Part shown: positions 1-6,804 of the stretch, in pieces | Position numbering within the stretch: the first letter of the stretch is position 1 | How the letters are laid out: each line of letters starts with the position of its first letter | Assembly (NCBI GenBank): GCA_002492415.1 | Contig: DKYK01000025.1 | Location: 1 to 19,589 of the forward strand | Direction of reading: 5' to 3' | Length of the DNA stretch: 19,589 nucleotides | Origin: Christensenella sp. UBA7102 | GTDB lineage: Bacteria > Bacillota > Clostridia > Christensenellales > UBA1750 | Notes under the pieces: model-generated | Databases searched by the model: none | What the model was told of the DNA's origin: nothing | Seen by the model: only the letters and a program-made list of their open reading frames with translations | Translations under genes and position numbers: made by a program

Positions 1-1667
<1,667 letters not shown>

Positions 1668-1715
1668 TTCTTTTCCTCCAAACTAGACGGTTCATCAAAC
1701 AGTTCATCGAGGTTG

Positions 1716-1744
1716 ATTTTAACATATTCCACAGTGCGGTACAA
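1716..1744 (-). promoter_or_regulatory. Promoter of glgP (extended -10)
   Basis: Read on the minus strand: TTGTAC, 17 bases, then TAAAAT preceded by TGT, which gives the TGn extended -10 form. The -35 is weak (3 of 6) and the -10 is good (5 of 6). The predicted transcript would start about 40 bases before the glgP ATG. Confidence 0.5.
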
Positions 1745-1841
1745 GAAAAATTCCAGTGAAATCCGGGTTTTTCCGTGTTTTGTCTGCGTAAAGCGCTGCA
1801 TTTGCCCGGCAAAGCGCGGATGCGCGGGCCGGATGCACGGA

Positions 1842-1857
1842 ATAATACGCTTATTAT
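1842..1857. promoter_or_regulatory. Operator-like palindrome between glgP and transporter
   Basis: ATAATA-CGCT-TATTAT is a perfect 6-base inverted repeat with a 4-base centre containing CG, in the 249-bp divergent spacer. The layout resembles operators of LacI/GalR-type sugar regulators, but it does not match the catabolite-responsive (cre) consensus well. No regulator gene is visible nearby. That it is an operator is inference. Confidence 0.3.
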
Positions 1858-1870
1858 CGAATGAAAAATG

Positions 1871-1888
1871 CCGGATTATGTATTCCGG
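1871..1888. promoter_or_regulatory. Second dyad just upstream of transporter ribosome site
   Basis: An 18-base imperfect palindrome: CCGGA and TCCGG arms, with two further pairs toward the centre and one T-T mismatch. It ends about 28 bases before the transporter ATG, so it would lie in or next to the 5' leader. It could be an operator or a small RNA hairpin. Confidence 0.25.
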
Positions 1889-1916
1889 GGATACAAACGC
1901 ATACGGAGGAATCGCC

Positions 1917-3182
1917 ATGCCAAAGTTCAACACAAAACGCACCATCCTGACCGGGCTTGCCTTTCTGTCCATCAGCGCCTTCTGGCAGGCCTACGACTCC
2001 ATCATCCCCCTCATCCTCAAAGAGGACTTTGCCATCGGCGATACCGTCGCCGGCGGCATCATGGCGCTGGATAACGTGCTGGCGCTGTTCCTGCTGCCGC
2101 TGCTGGGCGCGCTGTCGGACCGAACGCGCACGCGGCTGGGCCGGCGCATGCCCTTCATCGTGTGCGGAACGGCTCTGGCCGTTTTGTGCATGATCCAGCT
2201 GCCCCTGGCCGCCAATGCGCGCAATCTTCTCTGGTTCCTGTGCGCGCTGGGGCTGACGCTGGTGGCCATGGGCCTGTATCGTTCGCCCGCCGTCGCGCTC
2301 ATGCCGGACCTTACGCCCAGGCCCCTGCGCTCCCGCGGCAACGCCGTCATCAACCTGATGGGCTCGGTGGGCGGCATCACGTCGCTGGCGCTCATCGCGC
2401 TGCTCGTGCCCAAGGTGGACCACCCAAGCTATCTGCCGCTGTTTGCCTCCATCGCATGCATCATGATCGTTTCCGTCGCCGTGCTCGCCCTGACCATCCG
2501 CGAGAACCGCATGCGCGTGCCCGACGAGCCGCAGGAAAGGCGGGACGGCGCCCCGGCGCGCGGCCTGTCGCGCCCGGAAAAACGCTCTTTGGTGCTCATC
2601 CTCGTCTCGGTGTTCCTCTGGTTCATGGGCTATAACGCCGTCACCACCGCGTTTTCCAAGTACGCCCGCTTCTATTGGAATCTTACGGGCGGCGCGTTTT
2701 CCTATACGCTGATGGTGGCCCAGGCCGCGGCCATCTGCGCCTACCTGCCCGTCGCCGCGCTCTCCGGCCGCATCGGACGGCGAAAGACCATACTGTGCGG
2801 CGTCGCGCTGCTGGCGGCGGTGTTCGGCTCGGCCGCGCTGTTTCGCACCTTTAACGCCGGCATGTTCGCGCTCTTTGCGCTGGCGGGCGTCGCATGGGCG
2901 GCCATCAACGTCAACTCCTATCCCATGGTGGTGGAGCTGGCCCGCGGCGCGGACGTGGGCCGCTACACCGGCTACTACTACACCTTTTCCATGGCCGCGC
3001 AGATCCTGACGCCCATCCTCTCGGGCGCGCTGCTGGAGAACGTGGGGTATGGCACGCTCTTTCCCTACGGCGCGCTGTGCGTTGCCGCCTCCTTTGTCAC
3101 CATGTGCTTCGTGCGCCATGGCGATGCCAAGGCTGAAAAGCCTGCATCGCGCCTGGAGGTTTTCGCCGATCCAGACGACTGA
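1917..3182 (+). CDS. MFS transporter, SLC45/GPH-like (probable sugar symporter)
   Basis: A 421-residue polytopic membrane protein with about 12 hydrophobic segments. The start at 1917 (MPKFNTKRTILTG) is set by GGAGGA a few bases upstream; the frame stays open far upstream only because it lies antisense to glgP. Between the second and third segments is LSDRTRTRLGRRMPF, a loop typical of GPH and SLC45 transporters. LMPDLTPRPLRSRGNAVINL around residues 130-150 is also typical of the SLC45-like branch, whose known members carry sucrose, maltose or related glycosides with cations. Next to glycogen phosphorylase, an alpha-glucoside or maltodextrin substrate is plausible but unproven. ldh follows 92 bases downstream on the same strand, with no terminator seen between them. 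Confidence 0.85.
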   Translation: MPKFNTKRTILTGLAFLSISAFWQAYDSIIPLILKEDFAIGDTVAGGIMALDNVLALFLLPLLGALSDRTRTRLGRRMPFIVCGTALAVLCMIQLPLAANARNLLWFLCALGLTLVAMGLYRSPAVALMPDLTPRPLRSRGNAVINLMGSVGGITSLALIALLVPKVDHPSYLPLFASIACIMIVSVAVLALTIRENRMRVPDEPQERRDGAPARGLSRPEKRSLVLILVSVFLWFMGYNAVTTAFSKYARFYWNLTGGAFSYTLMVAQAAAICAYLPVAALSGRIGRRKTILCGVALLAAVFGSAALFRTFNAGMFALFALAGVAWAAINVNSYPMVVELARGADVGRYTGYYYTFSMAAQILTPILSGALLENVGYGTLFPYGALCVAASFVTMCFVRHGDAKAEKPASRLEVFADPDD

Positions 3183-3274
3183 TCGCGCTGTATCCGGAAA
3201 AATTTCTTATTAAGGAGCGCCCGTCCGGGGAATAGTAGGACGGTAAGCAATACCGACCGGGAGGGAGCAATTCC

Positions 3275-4231
3275 ATGAGAAAACAGAGCAACAAGATCGT
3301 CATCGTGGGCGCCGGACAGGTGGGCGCGACCACGGCCTACACGCTGTTGGTCGCGGGCCTTGCCTCAGAGCTTGTGCTCATCGATCTGGACGAGAAGAGG
3401 GCCCAGGGCGAGGCGCTGGACCTGGCCCACGGCATCCCGCTGGCCCCGCCTGCGGACGTGAAGGTGGGGACCTATGCCGACTGCGCGGACGCGGACATCG
3501 TAATCCTCACCGCCGGCGCCAATCAGAAGCCCGGCGAGACGCGCATGGACCTGACGCGCCGGAACATCGCGGTGTTTAAGTCCATCGTGCCGCAGGTGGT
3601 GCGCTACGCGCCCCATGCCATCCTGCTTGTCGTCACCAACCCCTGCGACGTGCTCACCTACGTCACCTGGAAGCTGTCGGGCCTGCCCGCAAACCAGGTG
3701 CTGGGCTCGGGCACGGTGCTGGACACCTCGCGCCTGCGCTACCTGCTCTCGCAGCACACGGGCGTCGATCCTCGCAATATCCATACCTATGTGCTGGGCG
3801 AGCACGGCGACACCGAGCTGCCTGCCTGGAGCCTGACCAGCATCGCCGGCATGGACATGGACGAGTACTGCGGCCTGTGCGCCACCTGCCAGGGCAGCCT
3901 GGCGCGCACCGTCCGCGACGAGTTCCACGACAAGGTGCGCAACGCCGCCTACCGCATCATCGAGGGCAAGGGCGCGACCTACTACGCGGTGGCGCTGGCC
4001 GTGCGGCGCATCGTGGAGGCCATACTGCGCGACGAGCAGTCCATCCTGACGGTGTCCTCGCTGCTGACAGGGCAGTACGGGCTATATGACGTGTGCGTGA
4101 GCCTGCCCTGCATCGTGGGCGGCAACGGCGTTGCCCAGACCCTCGCCATCCACCTGAGCGAGGAAGAAATGACCCAGCTCCAGGCCTCCGCCAAAGCCAT
4201 CCGCGACGCCATTCAGCTGATGAACGACTGA
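3275..4231 (+). CDS. ldh: L-lactate dehydrogenase
   Basis: Reduces pyruvate to L-lactate with NADH in the cytosol, regenerating NAD+ in fermentation. The protein is 318 residues, normal for the family. Visible are the Rossmann GAGQVG (12-17), AGANQKPGETR with Gln84 (the position that separates lactate from malate dehydrogenase) and Arg90, TNP (121-123), Asp150 and Arg153, and the catalytic GEHGDTELP with His177. Gln84 makes LDH rather than MDH the call. The ATG is 8 bases past GGGAGGGAG. No Rex-type operator and no clear promoter appear in the 92-bp gap after the transporter, so co-transcription is possible. A terminator follows at once. Confidence 0.95.
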   Translation: MRKQSNKIVIVGAGQVGATTAYTLLVAGLASELVLIDLDEKRAQGEALDLAHGIPLAPPADVKVGTYADCADADIVILTAGANQKPGETRMDLTRRNIAVFKSIVPQVVRYAPHAILLVVTNPCDVLTYVTWKLSGLPANQVLGSGTVLDTSRLRYLLSQHTGVDPRNIHTYVLGEHGDTELPAWSLTSIAGMDMDEYCGLCATCQGSLARTVRDEFHDKVRNAAYRIIEGKGATYYAVALAVRRIVEAILRDEQSILTVSSLLTGQYGLYDVCVSLPCIVGGNGVAQTLAIHLSEEEMTQLQASAKAIRDAIQLMND

Positions 4232-4232
4232 A

Positions 4233-4280
4233 AAAACGCCCCTTACAGCGATGAAAAACTCTCGCTGCAACGGGCGTTTT
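4233..4280. terminator. Bidirectional terminator between ldh and the unknown gene
   Basis: Nested hairpin: outer arms AAAACGCCC / GGGCGTTTT enclose an inner CAGCGA / TCGCTG stem. It begins right after the ldh stop. On the plus strand it ends in GTTTTCTT; on the minus strand it ends in six T residues and lies 20 bases past the stop of the 146-residue gene, so it can serve both convergent units. Confidence 0.8.
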
Positions 4281-4299
4281 CTTCGTAAAATAATGCCGT

Positions 4300-4740
4300 T
4301 CAGGGATCCATCGAGGGGTCGGCGGCGTACCAGGTGCGCACATCGGAGGGCACAAAATCGTCCGCCCAAGCCACGCCAAATACCACGCTGTTCAGCTGGC
4401 CGAGCAGCTCCATCTGTACGCCGAATGCATCGTATGTCGTCTCATACCGCGCGTCCGCATCGTCGTCCCACGCGCCCAGCGCCATCTGAAACGCCCCGCG
4501 CTCGAACTCCAAGCCCAGGAAATCCTCGCCGGACGTGCCGCTTCCGCGCAGCGTTTCATCGTCCGGAATTAGCTCCAGACGGATGCGTTTTGCGCCTTTC
4601 GCGGGGATTCGGATGCGCCAGCAGCCCGCCAGCGGGTGCCCCAGCACCGGCGGATGCGGATATGCAAACGGCTCTGCGATATACGCCACGGGCGCGCCAT
4701 CCGCCGTCGCGCGCAGCAGCCCAAAGGGTGTGCGCAGCAT
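4300..4740 (-). CDS. Hypothetical protein coupled to ppx
   Basis: I do not recognise this 146-residue protein (MLRTPFGLLRATADG...WYAADPSMDP). It has no signal peptide and no membrane segment, is acidic toward its C terminus, and has a look consistent with a mainly beta fold (alternating short hydrophobic stretches, many Gly/Pro turns). Its ATG overlaps the ppx stop by one base (TGATG), a usual sign of translational coupling, so it is probably made together with the Ppx/GppA-type phosphatase. The ATG is chosen for this overlap. A terminator closes the unit. A function in polyphosphate or (p)ppGpp metabolism would be a guess from context only. Confidence 0.75.
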   Translation of the reverse strand: MLRTPFGLLRATADGAPVAYIAEPFAYPHPPVLGHPLAGCWRIRIPAKGAKRIRLELIPDDETLRGSGTSGEDFLGLEFERGAFQMALGAWDDDADARYETTYDAFGVQMELLGQLNSVVFGVAWADDFVPSDVRTWYAADPSMDP

Positions 4741-5600
4741 CAGACCCCGCCCTTCCAGGCCAGATACCCGTGCAGGTTATCGCCCGTGGACACCACGATT
4801 TGCTCCCGCCCAAAGCAGGCCAGGAACCGCTCCGCGATGAGCGCGCCGTGCGCGATGATGTCCGCGCGGGTGGGCTTGAGGCCGGGAAATGCGCGCTGCT
4901 GCACGGGCAGGTCCCACAGCCTGTCCACCCAACCCAGCGCCATTTCGTGCGTCAAGGCATAGCCGTGCACCCGTTTTTCGTCGTACGCCGTCAGCCGCTG
5001 CTGCATGGCCGCCAGCGTCGTCAGCGTGCCGCCGATGCCCAGAAACGGCGCGTCGTCCCAGGGCGCAAAGCCCTCCCGCTGCGGCGCGTACAGGTCCGCA
5101 AGGAAGCGCTCCGCCGCCGCGCGGTCCTGCCCGAAGCGCTCCTTCAGGCGCACCGCGCCCGCCTGCAGGCTGACGGCCCGCGCCACGCGCCCGTCGCCCG
5201 CCACCAGCTCCGTAGACGCCCCGCCGATGTCGATGACGCAGGCCCTGCGCCCGCCGGCAGCGCCCATATAGGCCAATTCTGCTTCGATTTCGCCCGGCAG
5301 CACGTCGATTTCCACCCCGCACAGGCGCCGCACGGGCGCAAGCAGCGCCTCCCGGTTGCGCGCGTCGCGCACCGCGGAGGTGGCAAAGGCGACGACGCGC
5401 GACGCGCCCGCCTCGCGCGCGATGCCGCAGAAGCGTTCAATGGCCTCGACGGTGCGCGCAACGGGCTGCGGCTGCAGCAGACGATCCGCCACCCCCTGAC
5501 CCAGCCGGGTGGTCTCCAACAGCTGCCGCTCCTGTCCGTCCGTGTGCAGCAGCATGCGCACCGAGTTGCTTCCAATGTCCAATACCGCAAATTTTGCCAT
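4740..5600 (-). CDS. ppx: Ppx/GppA-family phosphatase
   Basis: Member of the ASKHA-fold exopolyphosphatase / pppGpp phosphohydrolase family, cytosolic. The protein has 286 residues: a short form with only the two-lobed catalytic core, without the C-terminal HD-like extension of the 500-residue E. coli Ppx and GppA. Motifs are DIGSNSVR (8-15, phosphate 1), ATSAVRDARN (73-82), a Glu-rich PGEIEAEL in which Glu106 is the likely catalytic acid, IDIGGASTEL (123-132, phosphate 2) and GIGGTLTTLA. The choice between polyphosphate and pppGpp as substrate cannot be made from sequence. It starts only 21 bases past a terminator that follows divIC, so its transcription depends on read-through or on a promoter inside divIC. 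It is coupled to the next gene by TGATG. Confidence 0.9.
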   Translation of the reverse strand: MAKFAVLDIGSNSVRMLLHTDGQERQLLETTRLGQGVADRLLQPQPVARTVEAIERFCGIAREAGASRVVAFATSAVRDARNREALLAPVRRLCGVEIDVLPGEIEAELAYMGAAGGRRACVIDIGGASTELVAGDGRVARAVSLQAGAVRLKERFGQDRAAAERFLADLYAPQREGFAPWDDAPFLGIGGTLTTLAAMQQRLTAYDEKRVHGYALTHEMALGWVDRLWDLPVQQRAFPGLKPTRADIIAHGALIAERFLACFGREQIVVSTGDNLHGYLAWKGGV

Positions 5601-5621
5601 GGTTATGCCCCGTTTCCTTCA

Positions 5622-5653
5622 TAAAAAAGCCGCATACCCGTTTGTATGCGGCT
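5622..5653 (-). terminator. Terminator after divIC, directly ahead of ppx
   Basis: AGCCGCATAC / GTATGCGGCT, a perfect 10-bp stem with a 6-base loop, followed on the minus strand by a run of six T. The promoter-proximal arm uses the first base of the divIC stop codon. Only 21 bases remain before the ppx start codon. Confidence 0.85.
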
Positions 5654-5988
5654 CAATTGTCTGCATCATCGCCTGAATCGGCGGACTGCGCGTCGCCCTC
5701 TTCCGCGATAAATTTGATCTCGCCATGCTTGACGTACCCCAGCTCCTCGCGGGCGAGGCGCTCAATGTAGGCGTCGGTCTTGCTAAACGCCAGGTCGCCT
5801 TCCAGCGCTGCGGCGGTCAGGCGCATATCTTCCAGTTGAGCCTCCAGCTCGTCGATGCGCGCCTGAGCCTGGCCCATGGTGTGCTGCTGGCGAAAATAGG
5901 TGACGCCGTAGCCCAGCAGCAGAAACAGCACCAGCGCCGCAATGCCCCAGCGCAGAGACGCGGCGGCCGTGAGCTTTCGCTTCGCCAT
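5653..5988 (-). CDS. divIC: Septum formation initiator family protein (DivIC/FtsB-like)
   Basis: Bitopic division protein that works with FtsL and DivIB at the septum. It is 111 residues: a basic cytosolic N terminus (MAKRKL), one membrane segment at about 14-32, then an extracytoplasmic coiled coil at about 36-75, and the family ending around EELGYVKHGEIKFI. The start at 5988 is preferred over an ATG eight codons upstream because GGGGAGG lies 5 bases before it. The position after yabP-yabQ matches the Bacillus order yabP-yabQ-divIC. It has its own consensus promoter overlapping the end of yabQ, and a terminator at its stop codon. Confidence 0.9.
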   Translation of the reverse strand: MAKRKLTAAASLRWGIAALVLFLLLGYGVTYFRQQHTMGQAQARIDELEAQLEDMRLTAAALEGDLAFSKTDAYIERLAREELGYVKHGEIKFIAEEGDAQSADSGDDADN

Positions 5989-6023
5989 GCTGCCTCCCCA
6001 CCTTTCCCGCATATTCTGGGTAA

Positions 6024-6052
6024 ATTATATCGTTTGTACAGGGCATTGTCAA
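6024..6052 (-). promoter_or_regulatory. Perfect consensus vegetative promoter of divIC
   Basis: Minus strand TTGACA, exactly 17 bases, TATAAT: both hexamers match the housekeeping (sigma-A) consensus fully. The -35 hexamer contains the TGA stop codon of yabQ. The -10 lies about 36 bases before the divIC ATG. It would give strong transcription of divIC independent of the sporulation genes upstream. Confidence 0.85.
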
Positions 6053-6381
6053 CTGCCGACGCGCGTGTTTTTGCGGCAGATTCCGCGCAGTTTCGCACCC
6101 ACAAAGTGAAAAAAGCGGGAAAGCGAGGCGTCATAGAGAAACCAGCCCACCGCGCCGCCCAGCAGCACATAAGCGCGCAGCCCGGGCAGCTGCACGCGCG
6201 CCATCGCAAGGAAGAGCAGCGCCGCCGCCGCCAGCCCAAACAGCGCATCAGGCAGCCAGGCGCCCCGGCGGCTGCCCGACGCGCGCGCCAGGCGGATCAG
6301 ATCGTACAGCGCGCCCGCGACCGCGCCGCAGACCACCGTCACCAGGAACACGCGCGCCTGCCCCAGCGTCTCAAACAGCAT
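6049..6381 (-). CDS. yabQ: Spore cortex biosynthesis protein YabQ
   Basis: Membrane protein needed for spore cortex formation in Bacillus, where it is made in the mother cell. Here it has 110 residues with three hydrophobic segments (about 9-27, 44-62, 68-86) and the family-like stretch VAGALYDLIRLAR after the first segment. It is shorter than the Bacillus protein, as is common in Clostridia. The ATG at 6381 has a strong TAGGAGGGG site whose TAG is the yabP stop codon; the two genes are 12 bases apart and surely co-transcribed. The call rests on weak similarity plus the diagnostic yabP-yabQ-divIC order. Confidence 0.85.
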   Translation of the reverse strand: MLFETLGQARVFLVTVVCGAVAGALYDLIRLARASGSRRGAWLPDALFGLAAAALLFLAMARVQLPGLRAYVLLGGAVGWFLYDASLSRFFHFVGAKLRGICRKNTRVGS

Positions 6382-6393
6382 GCCGCGCCCCTC

Positions 6394-6699
6394 CTACTTG
6401 AACAGCCCCGAAAACACGCCCTTCTTGGCCGGTTTGTTTTCCTGCACATACTCCATGGCCAGCACGCGGCCCTCAGCCACCAGCACGCCGTCGTCCAGGT
6501 TGAGCTTGACGATGTGCAGGCCCTCGCCGGCCAGCAACAGCACGCCCAGGTCCGTCACCAGCACAACCTCTTCCTCGTTAAATGCCTCCACGTCCACAAC
6601 GCCGGTAAAGGAGGCCGTCTCCCGGTTGACCAGCTCTGCCGTGTGCACTCTGCCGCGGCCCAGCCGCGCCTTGTCCTCCATGCCTTCTCGTCCGTTCAT
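6394..6699 (-). CDS. yabP: Sporulation protein YabP
   Basis: Small spore-cortex-associated protein, expected to act in the mother cell during sporulation. It has 101 residues and the family core TGVVDVEAFNEEEVVLVT followed by GLHIVKLNLDDG, LVAEGRV and LAMEY, which matches YabP well. The start at 6699 (MNGREGMED) is chosen because AAAGGAG lies 8 bases before it; an in-frame ATG two codons upstream is too close to that site, and a longer frame from 6750 has no site of its own. The C terminus is a short basic tail. It is the first gene of the yabP-yabQ pair. Confidence 0.92.
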   Translation of the reverse strand: MNGREGMEDKARLGRGRVHTAELVNRETASFTGVVDVEAFNEEEVVLVTDLGVLLLAGEGLHIVKLNLDDGVLVAEGRVLAMEYVQENKPAKKGVFSGLFK

Positions 6700-6732
6700 C
6701 CCCATTGCTCCTTTGCCGCTTGATACCCCATG

Positions 6733-6761
6733 TGTATGCGGTGCGCACACGCAAAATAACC
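6733..6761 (-). promoter_or_regulatory. Possible sigma-E promoter of yabPQ
   Basis: On the minus strand GGTTATT, 16 bases, CATACA. The -10 fits the sigma-E CATACA core. The -35 is a partial match to the ATATT-type element, and the spacer is one to two bases long for the class. It lies about 34 bases before the yabP start. Suggestive only; it fits known sigma-E control of yabP and yabQ in Bacillus. Confidence 0.35.
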
Positions 6762-6785
6762 TCCCCCGCAGCAGAGCGGAGGAGG
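6753..6785 (-). terminator. Terminator after the peptidoglycan-binding gene
   Basis: CCTCCTCCGC / GCGGGGGAGG, a 10-bp stem with one G-T pair and a 6-base loop, then TTATTTT on the minus strand. It lies about 20 bases after the stop of the 502-residue gene and separates it from yabP. Its T-rich tail overlaps the possible sigma-E -35 element. Confidence 0.75.
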
Positions 6786-6804
6786 TCGGAAAGGGGTGCG
6801 AATC

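Noticed and set aside
1842..1857. Catabolite-responsive (cre) element.
   Set aside because: The flanking TG and CA and one of the inner A positions of the cre consensus are missing, so it is kept only as a generic operator-like palindrome.
3221..3243. CCGTCC / GGACGG hairpin upstream of ldh as a riboswitch or terminator.
   Set aside because: Short stem with an 11-base loop and no T-run; it also competes with a CGGTA / TACCG pairing. No recognisable riboswitch.
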